NCBI GenBank assembly: GCA_035048485.1
Contig: CM068583.1
Span: 67,134,306-67,198,305, forward strand
DNA: 64,000 nucleotides
Direction: 5' to 3'
Source: Pteria penguin
Taxonomy: Eukaryota > Mollusca > Bivalvia > Pterioida > Pteriidae
Every line of letters begins with the position of its first letter. Position 1 is the stretch's first letter. Under the pieces are notes generated by a model. The model saw nothing but the letters and a program-made list of their open reading frames with translations. It searched no databases and was not told the DNA's origin. A program made the position numbers and the translations under genes. This document shows, piece after piece, positions 35,131-51,394 of the stretch.

Positions 35131-35746
35131 AACACAAGGAATGGACACTATCCCATCTCAACACAAGAAATGGACACTATCCCATCTCAACACAAAGAAT
35201 GGACACTATCCCATTTCAACACAAGGAATGGACACTATCTCATCTCAACACGAGGAATGGACAATATCTCATCTCAACACGAGGAATGGACACTATCCCA
35301 TCTCAACACAAGGAATGGACACTATCTCATCTCAACACAAGGAATGAACACTATCCCATCTCAACACGAGGAATGGACACTATCCCATCTCACCACAAGG
35401 AATGGACACTATCCCATCTCAACACAAGGAATGGACACTATCCCATCTCAACACAAGGAATGGACACTATCCCATCTCAACACGAGGAATGGACACTATC
35501 CCATCTCAACACAAGGAATGGACACTATCCCATCTCAACACGAGGAATGGACACTATCCCATCTCAACACAAGGAATGGACACTATCTCATCTCAACACA
35601 AGGAATGAACACTATCCCATCTCAACACGAGGAATGGACACTATCCCATCTCACCACAAGGAATGGACACTATCCCATCTCAACACAAGGAATGGACACT
35701 ATCCCATCTCAACACAAGGAATGGACACTATCCCATCTCAATACAA
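35131..35746. repeat. 29-bp minisatellite, about 21 copies
   Basis: Units of AACACAAGGAATGGACACTA plus TCCCATCTC. The unit is stop-free in all three + frames and 29 is not a multiple of three, so every frame reads the same 29-residue super-repeat, giving overlapping 187- and 215-codon frames. A block of about 260 bp is itself duplicated (the GAATGAACAC variant at 35342 and 35603, spacing nine units). Confidence 0.95.
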
Positions 35747-36085
35747 TGAGCAAAAGGACTAGGACTCTATTGTCAACTAAGTCGAACTTGCTCTATCCGC
35801 AAATATTTGAGCCCTAAGCTCGAGGAAAGCAGATCTCGAAACTGAAGAAAACACAAGTTGTTTACTACAACTGAAACTGAAGAAAACACAAGCTGTTTAC
35901 TACAACCGAAACTGAAGAAAAGGCAAGCTGTTTACTACAACCGAAATGCTCTTGACCTCAAGCTGTTGAAAGTGAACGACACTATTTGCATAGCGCCAAC
36001 TCAAGGACTAAGTCAGTTTAATGAATGGCAGAAAGGAGTCGTGACAAAAGTTCTTCCAAACTGATCGTACGAGCAATATTTTACC
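35747..36085 (+). pseudogene. Gypsy-type Pol C-terminal fragment
   Basis: Reads MSKRTRTLLSTKSNLLYPQI, then KKTQVVYYN, then ALDLKLLKVNDTICI and QKGVVTKVLPN. This resembles the segment after the integrase core of Gypsy/Ty3-like Pol, which is usually R-x-x-R-T-x-L-P, Y-Y-x-K and a DxV-R-P-pattern followed by W-x-x-G-x-V. It has stops and a threefold repeat of about 36 bp (AAACTGAAGAAAACACAAG at about 35840-35945). Nothing of the upstream Pol was recognised; the 29-bp array replaces it. Confidence 0.65.
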
Positions 36086-36640
36086 TTGGATGCTTAATTT
36101 AGGTATTTGACCCATAATGTCATGTGGTCAATAGTATCAAATGTCATCTTCGAAAGATATTTGTTGACAAGCGTATGCAAAATAAAAATAGCATCAACAA
36201 TACCATGATCGGGCCTGAAACCAAATTCCGCATCAGTTAAAATATCATTAAGTGTGAACCAAGACAACAGTCTATTATTCAAGATGTAAGTAAAACATTT
36301 GTCCAGGTTGTTAGTAAGCTGACACTTGGTTCCGTTTGGGTTTCTCTTTTTATAAACAGGGACTATAAGTGTATTGCAAGAATTTAGGAAAGTAACTCTG
36401 GCTAAACATTGCGTTGAACATTAACTATATATAAGGTCACAGTTGAGTTTTAAATTCTATAAAATACTCAGTCAACATCAAGTCAAAACCATGGCTCTTT
36501 TCACGTTTTAGATTTTTTTTATCGCATTCATAATTTCCTTTCCTGGTATAGAAATTTTCACTTCAGGTTTTTCAACAATTGGATCTAAATTACAGGTAAC
36601 TGTACCAGCGTTATCATTCACGTGATGTCAATGTCATCTT
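36086..36640 (-). pseudogene. LINE reverse transcriptase fragment, decayed
   Basis: Read from high to low coordinates on the - strand: AIKK then REKSHGFDLMLTEYF near 36500, LIVPVYKKRNPNGT near 36350, ILNNRLLSW near 36280, FGFRPDHGIVDAIFILHTLV near 36220-36165 and FDTIDH near 36130. These are the fingers-to-palm motifs of a non-LTR reverse transcriptase, with frameshifts and no catalytic DD region. It is a different family from the two intronic LINEs. Confidence 0.8.
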
Positions 36641-36683
36641 TTTTGAGAAAGGCGAATTCAATAATTTAGAGTTACAATAAAAC

Positions 36684-39270
36684 AACAAGAAAATCTATTG
36701 ACGCAAGCGTCAAAGTTTCGGGCCGTAACCAAATTGTTCACTGACTTATATTTCCATTACTATAGGTTTCGACCTACCTATAGTGTACAGTTGTTTAAAC
36801 ACCGTTTTCTTTTTTTTGACTTTATGTAATGAGCCCAGTACAAGTTTGATTATGATATGTTCCTAGAAGTAATACTGTGATTTGAAAAAAAAAGGTTAAA
36901 TTGTGATATTTGTTGGTTATGATTGAATAATATTTGAAAGGAAAATGCCTCTTCATACTGAAAAATGGCATCCTAAAATATCGTCAAGAAACTTCTTTAA
37001 AACCAATAGCAAGTCAATACTTAGCGCGTGGCCCTTAGTACTTAGTGTGTAATTTGGCGACATGTATAATTGTTTTGAAAATTAAAAAAAAAGCCATTGC
37101 TCCCAAAAACGATGTCGCTTGCCATATGTTTACCCATAAACTTGACCTTGAATATGACCTTGACAGTCTCAGTTTGACCTTCGGCTCTCATCGTAATAAA
37201 TCAATCCTGCAAGTTTGATTTGAAGTATAGATGTTTAATACTAAATTATGACCAATAATGTGAAAGCGTGACTGACAGACAGACGGATGGACATCGGACA
37301 AATTGATTCAAATGTTTTGTTTCGCAGGTCTGAAAAGTGCAATGTAGATGCAATTTCGATGAAATCTAGATATGAAAGCAGTTTTAAGAGAGGAGTAAGC
37401 ATCTTCTGTCTAGTTGTGCAGGCAGGAAAGTCATGGCACATTATACATGTCTAGTTATCACAGACAGACAAAATGACAGTAAAGGTTAATGCTATGTGTT
37501 CAGCCATTTCATGCCAAGTATTTATAACACTTTGATTGAAATAAACATAATGTATTGATGAAAATCACTATGTGTTAGCTAGGGCAAGTATAACACACCA
37601 AGTATGTTGAAAGTTCATTTCTGTATTCTAAATTTCTTACTGATACTTGAATATGATTAGAAATGATACACTGATCAGATGAAAAACTTTTTTTTAGGAA
37701 AACACTTATATAAACAATACAAAAAACTAAACATTTGACTAGCATGCAAGATATTTGGTCATTCATTGAAATAGATAATGTTATCAAAACTTACAAAACT
37801 TGACTGCAAGTGAATGTAAACAAATTTTATGCTGAGCTCAAATATAATTCAAACGAATATTGAAAGCAAATTTGTAATTAATCCAAAAATTTAAAAACAA
37901 ATAATATTTGGATAATCTTGTCAAGTACAAGTGGTGTTACTGTTAATGTTTATAGTACAAACTGAGAATATACTTAAGTCTAATATTTCATTTTAATTTA
38001 TTCCATTGTCAAACGTTCAAATACATTCTCATGCAGAGTGGTTTAATTCTATTTATCAATAGAATAAAACTAAATAGAATCCAAATCCCAATTATTAATT
38101 TATTGATGAACAGAAGAATATGAAATTATGACTTAAGTATATTCTCAGTTTATGGCGCCGGACCCTGTTGCTTAAAATGCTTTCAACATAACCTTTAAAT
38201 TCAAAATATCTTTCAATATTATTGACTGAATCCAAATTAAGAATATTACAATGAAATCAAACCAAAGAATAAAAATTTGAATTTAAATGTTACAGTTTAA
38301 GTTTAAAAATTCATTGGGATTTTTTTTACCTATTATACTTTTGGAATTTTGAACAAAAAGGTTTAAAGTAGTAGTATCAAAACAGTTAGTATTATTTTGA
38401 ATTACTTTTAATTTTCTTGCTATTTCTTACTAATTTCCATGAAAACTTTAATTCAAACTTCATATCTACATAATTAGTGATAATAATTTCAAACATGACC
38501 TGTTGTCTTTAATTATCTTTAAGTAATCATTTTGTTGTACAGTTAACCTATAAAAATATCGTAGAAAATTTGTTTTTATATTTGAAGTTATGCCCATCTC
38601 GTCACTTATTTTTGGAGGTTAATCGTACAACTTAAGACACTCTTGTTTCAGACAAATGTATGAAATTATAGATGATGACATGGAATTAAAATTTGAATCA
38701 ATGTCAATGACTTAAAAGGCTTAAATCGGTATAACTTGACTTAAAACATATTTTTGTATGCTTCATTTTATGTATCATTGTTTAGTATAAGTTTACATAT
38801 ACGTCTTAGAATACAATTTCTTCAGTGATCACTTATAATTATAATCAGAGGAAATACTGGTAAATTTTTATTCTGTAATTTTCTTTTCGGTAGATTTTAC
38901 GATCTTTTCGGTAAACTCAACCTCTCCGGTAATCCCTTCTATACTATCGCGTATAGCAAGGTTTCTAAAAATAAACTAAACATTGAGCACAGCATCGCCG
39001 TATATACATATCTATAAATAGCGCCGCAACGATGATGTCATAATTTTCTGCTCTTATAAAAACTGGAATTTTTTTTTTCACGATAATATGTACAAAGGAT
39101 GTGAACGTAACGTATTTGTCAAGCGTTTTAATGACCTTTAGTGACCATGATGATATCTAGTAAACAAAGTAATACCGCAGTGAATCATAGTACTTTACAG
39201 GGCAGCAGTAAATCACAGTGTTTTCTCCAAAGTTAAATCAGTAAATGGGCCGGCTCGTGCCGGCCCAAAT
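36684..39270. mobile_element. 2.6-kb dispersed element with hairpin ends, copy A
   Basis: Closely matches 48449-51059 in the same orientation. It starts AACAAGAAAATCTATTGACG with the hairpin TTGACGC-AA-GCGTCAA, and ends in the hairpin GGGCCGGC-TCGT-GCCGGCCC plus AAAT. Read in reverse, it ends hairpin then TAGATTTTCTTGTT, which recalls Helitron-like elements. No protein-coding frame is conserved beyond about 70 codons. Relative to copy B, 37959-38165 is replaced by a MITE fragment. Confidence 0.82.
37959..38165. mobile_element. GGGTCCGGC-type MITE, left end missing
   Basis: AAACTGAGAATATACTTAAG at the left and CTTAAGTATATTCTCAGTTT then ATGGCGCCGGACCC at the right form inverted ends, but the outermost left bases are absent. 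In copy B this place holds about 280 bp of other sequence, including (TA)n. Confidence 0.85.
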
Positions 39271-39691
39271 AAAGATTACGAGTTATGGCAGCTTGACCTA
39301 GCTGAAAGTTAAAACACTGAGTATATAAGATTTGGCTCGACATTTCTGTAGTAAAGTTGTAAATGCCTAAAGATAAGGAAACTGTTTTGTACAAGAAGAA
39401 AAAATTAGGAATGGAACGTGAGATTATATACAAAGGCAATCTTTTTTTTGTACAAAGAGGAAGTTGATATACATGTATATAAATGTTTAAACATTTGAAT
39501 AGAGTGTTGAATCTTTTTATTTACATCAAGATCACAAAAGATCGAGTTTTGACTTCGTAACAATTGTATAGCTTTATAGTTCTATAACATATTCGCGACA
39601 ACATTCTTACTTTCGTGTCAGAAAGAAACCGATTGCCTTAGTTTATCATGAGTAGATAAATCATGAATACTTTGTAAGAATCACTATGACT
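39271..39691. other. No recognisable feature
   Basis: AT-rich sequence between the 2.6-kb element and a SINE. Confidence 0.5.
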
Positions 39692-39700
39692 TATGGAAGG

Positions 39701-39874
39701 TTGGTTGGTTGGTTGATTGGTGTTTTATGTCGTTTTCAACAATTTTTCAGTTATATCGCGACATGGAAGCAGGAGGTAACCATCCTCTTAAACATAGTGG
39801 CACAACCGGGGAATCGAACCAGGATTGTCGGCGCCTCAAGCCAAGCGCTTAACCACTACACCAAGTCTGCCCCC
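39701..39874 (-). mobile_element. tRNA-derived SINE with 9-bp TSD
   Basis: Same family as 9384-9558, on the - strand. The tail GGTTGGTTGGTTGATTGG is at the low-coordinate end and the B box complement GGAATCGAACC is at about 39810-39820. TATGGAAGG is duplicated at 39692-39700 and 39875-39883. Confidence 0.93.
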
Positions 39875-39883
39875 TATGGAAGG

Positions 39884-41307
<1,424 letters not shown>

Positions 41308-43200
41308 CTAATGACGCACAATGGGGCACCTTCTCTAATGATGTACAATGAGGCACCTTATCTAATGATGTACAATGGGGCACCTTCTCTAATGATGTAC
41401 AATGAGGCACCTTATCTAATGATGTACAATGGGGCACCTTCTCTAATGATGTACAATGAGGCACCTTATCTAATGATATACAATGGGGCACCTTCTCTAA
41501 TGATGTACAATGAGGCACCTTATCTAATGATATACAATGAGGCACCTTATCTAATGATGTACAATGGGGCACCTTCTCTAATGATGTACAATGAGGCACC
41601 TTATCTAATGATATACAATGAGGCACCTTATCTAATGATGTACAATGGGGCACCTTATCTACTGATGTACAATGGGGCACCTTATCTAATGATGTACAAT
41701 GGGGCACCTTATCTAATGATGTACAATGAGGCACCTTATCTAATGATGTACAATGGGGCACCTTCTCTAATGATGTACAATGGGGCACCTTATCTAATGA
41801 TGTACAATGGGGCACCTTATCTAATGATGTACAATGAGGCACCTTATCTAATGATGTACAATGAGGCACCTTATCTAATGATGTACAATGAGGCACCTTA
41901 TCTAATGATGTACAATGAGGCACCTTATCTAATGATGTACAATGAGGCACCTTCTCTAATGATGTACAATGAGGCACCTCATCTAATGATATACAATGAG
42001 GCACCTTATCTAATGATGTACAATGAGGCACCTTATCTAATGATGTACAATGGGGCACATTTTCTAATGATGTACAATGGGGCACCTTATCTAATGATGT
42101 ACAATGGGGCATCTTCTGTAATGATGTACAATGAGGCACCTTCTCTAATGATGTACAATGAGGCACCTTATCTAATGATGTACAATGGGGCACCTTATCT
42201 AATGATGTACAATGGGGCACCTTATCTAATGATGTACAATGGGGCACCTTCTCTAATGATGTACAATGAGGCACCCTATCTAATGATGTACAATAAGGCA
42301 CCTTATCTAATGATGTACAATGGGGCACCTTCTCTAATGATGTACAATGAGGCACCCTATATAATGATGTACAATGAGGCACCTTCTCTAATGACGTACA
42401 ATGAGGCACCTTATCTAATGATGCACAATGAGGAACCTTATCTAATGATGTACAATGGGGCACCTTATCGAAAGATGTACAATGAGGCACCTTCTGTAAT
42501 GATGTACAATGAGGCACCTTCTCTAATGACGTACAATGAGGCACCTTCTCTGATGATGTACAATGAGACACCTTCTCTAATGATGTACAATGAGGCACCT
42601 TATCTAATGATCTACAATGGACACCTTATCTAATGATGTACAATGGGGCACCTTATCTAATGATGTACAATGGGGCACCTTCTCTAATGATGTACAATGA
42701 GGCACCTTCTCTAATGATGTACAATGAGGCACCTTATCTAATGATGTACAATGGGGTACCTTATCTAATGATGTACAATGAGGCACCCTATCTAATGATG
42801 TACAATAAGGCACCTTATCTAATGATGTACAATGGGGCACCTTATCTAATGATGTACAATGAGGCACTTTATCTAATGATGTACAATGAGGCACCTTATC
42901 TAATGATGTACAATGAGGCACCTTATCTAATGATGTACAATGAGGCACTTTATCTAATGATGTACAATGGGGCACCTTATCTAATGATGTACAATGAGGC
43001 ACCTTATCTAATGATGTACAATGAGGCACCTTATCTAATGATGTACAATGAGGCACTTTATCTAATGATGTACAATGGGGCACCTTATCTAATGATGTAC
43101 AATGAGGCACCTTATCTAATGATGTACAATGAGGCACCTTATCTAATGATGTACAATGATGCACCTTATCTAATGATGTACAATGAGGCACCTTATCGTT
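41308..43200. repeat. 27-bp satellite-like array, about 70 copies
   Basis: Units of AATGATGTACAATGAGGCAC plus CTTATCT. Two variants (GAGGCACCTTATCT and GGGGCACCTTCTCT) alternate regularly at the low-coordinate end, giving a 54-bp dimer period there, and mix further on. A 2-bp deletion at about 42616 shifts the frame. Frames of 190-440 codons on both strands (9-residue units) result from the period. Confidence 0.96.
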
Positions 43201-44175
43201 CTTAATTCGTTCATTTACTTTTGACACACACATGCTTTATTTCTAATGGTCGATAGCAGTCGAGTGTCAGTGTTATCACGCTGTCCTCCTGACTATAATC
43301 CAAAGTTAGATAGAAAGTTACGGAAATGTCCTTGAAATATCAATTTGTTATAGCGTACAGCCTAGAAGAGGTATGGCCACATTATAATGTAACTCTGTTT
43401 GCGATTCTCCTCTCATATGTTGTTCGATGTGGAGGAAATTTCACAAGAAAGAATAAAAGTGAACACATGACTTCTTGTCAAGACTAGATGTTTTACTTTG
43501 TTACAAGAGCCATACGGCCCGCAGGGTCCAAATATAAGGTCAAAATGGACCTATATCGAACAACTTAGCACATTGAGCACCTGAGAACGTAAAAACAGAA
43601 AGTATCAGAAAGTTCTCTAATGAGAGTATATTCTCTTTCAGAAATTTTATTTCAGAATTGAATCAAAAACAAAATCACATCATTCTGAAACACAATTTGA
43701 CACATGTAGGCTTTTCATTTTAGGTAATCAAGCTAAATTTTCTCTCTGCAAAAGATGATATTTCCCTGGACCTTATCTGCCTCACCATTGACCAAACCCC
43801 TAGCAGATCCAGCCAAAGTGCAACAATACGTGTAAGGGACATTGAGTATTTCATTCATGTCAAGTTTTATCAAATTCCTTCTATTTTTCCAAAGAAGAAA
43901 TCAATCAAAGATTTATACGTGTATAGCATAGTTTTTCACAACTACCCCTCCCCCAAACACACCACAACCCCCTTTTCTACTCCTACCTCTACCCTTTACC
44001 TCATTCTGATACCTGACAAGATAGGATCGGTGTTGCCTATCTCAATATGGGATGAACCTCACAGAAATGAAGTACTAAAATAGAAATGTTATGTAGTACT
44101 GAAATGTCATTGCAGTTATCTTGAAATCTTAAATTTAAATTTTCCCTCCCTTTCAGCAATTCTAATTAACCTGAC
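43201..44175. other. No gene; possible dispersed-element end at 43502
   Basis: At about 43502-43590 the sequence ACAAGAGCCATACGGCCC continues to ATGGACCTATATCG and GAGCACCTGAG. This parallels the start of the dispersed element at 62037 (ACAAGAGGCCCC, TATATCG, CACCTGAG). The rest is unrecognised. Confidence 0.5.
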
Positions 44176-44415
44176 GGCACCAGGTAGCGCAGTTGGTAGC
44201 GCGCTCGCTTATCACCAATGCGACCCGGGTGCAATTCCCGGTGTGGTACGTGACATGGTGGGGCTGTCACCAACCTGGCTTTTCTCGGGGTACTCCGGTT
44301 TCCTCCCACACAAACGACACCCTTACGCCAAGATCCGTGCCAAACGAGCAAGATTTATACAAGTTGTTAACAAGTTTCTTAATCGTTGTAAAATAAATAA
44401 AGTTTAAATTTAAAT
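44176..44415 (+). mobile_element. tRNA-derived SINE, third family
   Basis: The head is GGTAGCGCAGTTGGTAGCGC (A box) followed by GGGTGCAATTCCC (B box, one base from GGTTCAANTCC). The body has a CTCCGGTTTCCTCCCACAC core and the tail is AAATAAATAAAGTTTAAATT. The 5' and 3' borders are approximate; no TSD was confirmed. Confidence 0.82.
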
Positions 44416-44427
44416 AAACTCAAGTTG

Positions 44428-44560
44428 GGCAATATACCCATACTCGTCACCTGCCGGGCTAAATATACCCATACTCGTCACCTGCCGGGCTAAATATACC
44501 CATACTCGTCACCTGCCGGGCTAAATATACCTATACTCGTCACCTGCCGGGCTAAATGCC
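44428..44560. repeat. 31-bp tandem repeat, 4 copies
   Basis: AATATACCCATACTCGTCAC plus CTGCCGGGCTA repeats immediately after the SINE tail with one substitution (ACCTATACTC in the fourth copy). Confidence 0.93.
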
Positions 44561-45617
44561 TCTCGATTGCCTGGATATGTCTCTTTTCTATATTAGGTTT
44601 AAGAAGTCAATAACTCTCGCACGTGCCGTAACCCGGTCTTGAAGTGAAGCAGAACCAAGCAAGGGAAATATGCATTACCTTCGAGTCTTTTCTTATATAT
44701 GTATTTATGATCATTTTTATCGTCAGTAAATTCTTCCGAAAATTCTCATCAATTCCTGAGAAAATCGTGGTCCGGAATATGGAATGACCCAGTTTCTACT
44801 CACTCGAAATTAAACTGGGTCCAGGTCAGGTCTTTCTGTAAGGACAATACGTCGCTATTAAAGACGTAACAAACGGACTACAGGTATATAGAAATTGTGA
44901 TACCCTTACCTCATATCGCAAAATAAAGTCGAAAACGAATATTATATCAGTGCGAAATTTTGATGATGATGCTTGCAGTACTGACGTCATTGTTATTTAT
45001 TCCACTATCCTTTTGTGTTTTTAAATAATAGCCCATTATTCAACGAAAAGAGATTCGAAACATTCCGAAGGTATTATGGAGTATGACTTTGCTTTTATCG
45101 TAAACTATAATGCATTTTTCGGTCATATATTACTAATACCATTGTAAATATTTGAAAATTTAGCAATTGAATCGGGCGCGGATCCAGAAATTTTGTCCAG
45201 AGGGAGTCTCCCAATAAATTTTTCAAGAAGGGGCTCACCCATGTTTTTGTGGATAAATTATTCTACATCGGAAAATAACAAGGAAAGTAATTTTCGTCGA
45301 ATCTTAGGATGGGTCCAGACCCCTGGTCCACCTCACTGGCTTCGCGCATGTATTCACTGGCGAAGCATACATAGATGAAAATTTTCTTACTTCGTGCAAT
45401 AGTCACAGTAAAACAGAAGATGGAAAAATAAAATTTTACCTAAAAGCCGAAGGTAAATCCCAAGAGGTATATACCCCATGCAAATTCGCTTGTATGGATC
45501 ATTTTGCCAATGAACCCCCATTAATATCGCAACTCATTGATAAGTCGATTGCACAGGGCTGAAATCACAACTTATTATACTTTAATCAGATTATTATAAT
45601 CATATGATTTAATCAGA
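44561..45617. repeat. No gene; dispersed repeat with an insertion
   Basis: 45030-45175 and 45358-45420 match 19290-19450 in order. The intervening 45176-45357 begins GGGCGCGGATCCAG and looks like a hAT-like non-autonomous insertion. The rest has no recognised feature. Confidence 0.55.
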
Positions 45618-46510
45618 GCAAAAATGCTTTATAACAAAAGTAGACAAGTTTTTTAGTGTCGCCGAATGCTTTATAACAAAAGTAGACAAGCTTTTCAGTG
45701 TCACCGAATGCATTAAAACAAAAGTAGACAAGCTTATTAGTGCCACCGAATGCATTATAACAGAAGTAGACAAGCTTTTTATTGTCACCGAATGCAATAT
45801 AACAAAAGTAGACAAGCTTTTTATTGTCACCGACTGCATTATAACAGACGTAGACAAGCGTTTTAGTGTCACCGAATGCATTGAGACAAAGTAGACAAGC
45901 CTTTTAGTGCCACCGAATGCATTATAACAGAAGTAGACAAGCCTTTTAGGGTCACCGAATGCAATATAACAAAAGTAGACAAGCTTTTTTGTGTAACCGA
46001 ATGCATTATAACAAAAGTAGACAAGCTTTTTAGTGTCACCGAATGCATTATAACAAAAGTAGACAAGCTTTTTATTGTCACCGAATGCATAATAACAGAC
46101 GTAGACAAGAGTTTTAGTGTCACCGAATGCATTGAGACAAAAGTAGACAAGCTTTTTAGTGCCACCGAATGCATTATAACAGAAGTAGACAAGCCTTTTA
46201 GTGCCACCGAATGCAATATAACAGAAGTAGACAGCCTTTTAGGGTCACCGAATGCATTATAACAAAAGTAGACAAGCCTTTTAGGGTCACCGAATGCATT
46301 ATAACAAAAGTAGACAAGCCTTTTAGTGCCACCGAATGCATTATAACAGAAGTAGACAAGCTTTTTAGTGTCACCGAATGCATTATAACAAAAGTAGACA
46401 AGCTTTTTTGTGTAACCGAATGCATAGTAACAAAAGTAGACAAGCTTTTTTGTGTCACCGAATGCATTATAACAGAAGTAGACAAACCTCTCAGTGGTAG
46501 CGAATGCTTT
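45618..46510. repeat. 42-bp minisatellite, about 21 copies
   Basis: Units of ATAACAAAAGTAGACAAGCT plus TTTTAGTGTCACCGAATGCATT. Despite the same period it is unrelated in sequence to the 42-bp array at 13085-16412. The antisense frames of 90-218 codons are consequences of the period. Confidence 0.95.
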
Positions 46511-47212
46511 AAAATAAGTACACATATTCCAGTTCAGTTATGACCGGCATTTCATTCGAAGGAGAGATAAGGAGACGGAGAGGATAAATCACCATAGAGA
46601 AATCTGAATGGACATCCGGGAATGAACATCCAGGGATATTCCAGCTCATTACGACAACAAGTTACGTTATAATCAAGATATCCTATCGTTAAGAAGTGTT
46701 CTTCATGAGTATCAAAAATATGATCTTTTTAGGTATTGCATGAGTACAAGTTTATGCCATTATACATAAAAGCACTAAGCTCGAAAAATAAGAGTTGTGT
46801 TTATTTATCTAGCATCGTATGAATTACTTAGTTTCAAATATAACAAACTCTGTAATCTTGAGACACTGCCATAAGTGGGGAAAACCCCCCGATATTTCAT
46901 TGTAAATAGTGATCAACATTAAATACAATACAAGGAATTATGGGACAAGATGCACGGGTAAACTTTATATACATAGGCGCTCGTGTTCGTACAGTAGGTA
47001 AACATATCAAAACGAAAGCTGGCGGTCAAACGAATTAAGCCTTTCTACAAACAAGAGCAACGTCGCTTAATTCGGACGGGATGAATTCGCATTTGGCATG
47101 AGTTTCATGAAAAACAACTGACGTTTACTAAAGTTAATTGCGTTTCATAGCATTTTATCATAGGAATAAGTCCAAGCGCAATAACTCCTGCAAAAATGGT
47201 CCTATCAAACCT
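46511..47212. other. No recognisable feature
   Basis: AT-rich; no coding similarity. Confidence 0.5.
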
Positions 47213-47551
47213 AGCCGCAAGTAGTGGCCCTAAATGAATGATAGGGCCACAATTCTTTACGTTGCGTAAACTTGCATTTTTTGATAAACGGAATGGTCGG
47301 CACGATTCTACGCATTTCGGCATTAAATGGAGCAAATATCTAACATATATAAAAATAAAGCAAACGATCGGCAATGTTATCTTACCCCCGATCTGTCGTC
47401 TGAAGGCTCTACACACATTTTTTCCCAACCTGTTTCAAATTTGCTGGTTTCTGTGTCAGCCATTCGGTCTGGCGAGATCTCGTTAAAAGAAACCTCACAA
47501 AAAAAGAGGAATTGTGGCCCTATCATTCATTTAGGGCCACTACTTGCGGCT
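47213..47551. mobile_element. MITE whose terminal repeats are each a hairpin
   Basis: The ends TAGCCGCAAGTAGTGGCCCT and its complement at 47530-47551 extend as inverted repeats of about 44 bp. Within each, GTGGCCCTA and TAGGGCCAC form a hairpin. TA flanks both sides. The interior is homologous (inverted) to 18057-18242. Confidence 0.82.
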
Positions 47552-47589
47552 ATATGAAACCCATCTTCGAACTTGACCTGCAAAAAACA

Positions 47590-48360
47590 ATCTTGAATTT
47601 TTTTAGTCCAAGCCCCCCCCCCCTTTAACACCCCCTCCTAAAATTATAAATTTTTCAAAAATGAAGAAAAAGGTATCAATACCTGTGAAATATGTGATAG
47701 TTGGTACATTTTACTTGTTTCATGCTAAATTTCATAATGTTTTTACAAAAATTAGATTTTTAGTGAATTTTCAAAAAAAAAAATCTTCAAACTTATAAGT
47801 CCAAGGGCCATAAATCCGTCAAAAGTGATCAATCGTAACAAAACTCGAACTGGTACTGACGCCGCTTGATATAAAGCAATATACCAAATTTCAATTTGAT
47901 ATCTTGAAAGACGGCAAAAAAAGTCCAGAAAACATGAACTTGGACAGATGGTGAACCTCCCCCTCTAACCCCCCTATATTTATAAATTTCTTAAAAATGA
48001 AGAAAAAGATATTAAAACCCGTAATATATATGATAGTTGGTACATTTTACTTGTTTCATGATAAATTTCATAATGTTTTTACAAAAAATTAGATTTTTAA
48101 TGAATTTCTGAAAAAAATCTTGAAATTTATAAGTCCAAGGGTCATAAATCCGTCAAAAGTCGGTCAATCGTAACAAAACTCGAACTGGTACTGACGCCGC
48201 TTGAAAAAAGCTATATACCAAATTTCAACTCAATATCTTGAAAGACGGCAAAAAAAGTCCGGAAAACATGACCTCGGACGGACGCACGCACGGACGGACG
48301 GACGTACGGACAGCGCCATGACATACTACGTCCCGTCTAATGACGGGCGTATAAAAAGCA
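47590..48360. repeat. 325-bp tandem duplication ending in CGGACGGACG
   Basis: The landmark CTGACGCCGCTTGA lies at 47866 and 48191; CTTGAAAGACGGCAAAAAAA lies at about 47902 and 48237. The second copy leads into a GGACG-repeat stretch (48270-48310) and a TACGTCCCGTCTAATGACGG segment, a common type of mollusc interspersed-repeat end. Confidence 0.82.
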
Positions 48361-48448
48361 GCGTAACCAAAATATAAGTTACAATGGAAGTTACCTACAG
48401 CCTTGGAATGCAATGAAAAGGAGTCTCGCTTTGAAACACAATATATAT

Positions 48449-51059
<2,611 letters not shown>

Positions 51060-51394
51060 TAATACATGTGTTCTCCTTGATAGCTTGTAAATGTATGCAT
51101 GACCTACTTTTTAATTCTTCATAATTTTATTGCAGTACTTTTTAGCCATAGAAAATTATTTTTCGATATCATAAACCAAGTTTCTAAATCTAAAAACATG
51201 TCTCTCTCTCTCTTCATGATACATGTACAACTCCAAAGATGTCATTTCTTTTTCAAAAAATGGGATTGGAGAATGACAATATCTTTTAGGAAGGGGAGCT
51301 GATGATATAGAGATATGTATTTCTATTTCTGAATTATGCGCTATACTTTACCTCTTAAGTTAAGATTCGGAGCATACAGCTTTAAGATCCCAAC
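51060..51394. other. No recognisable feature
   Basis: Short AT-rich spacer with no coding similarity. Confidence 0.5.

Noticed and set aside
37241..37441. Conserved small antisense frame shared with 49008-49223 as a gene
   Set aside because: Both lie in copies of the same non-coding 2.6-kb element, with a length-changing indel between them and no recognisable domain.
44176..44250. Functional tRNA gene
   Set aside because: SINE head of another family; the acceptor stem does not close and a SINE body with an A-rich tail follows.
45609..46525. Antisense frames with STSVIMHSVTLKSL-type repeats
   Set aside because: Product of the 42-bp period; frame changes within the array by indels without loss of repeat homogeneity.
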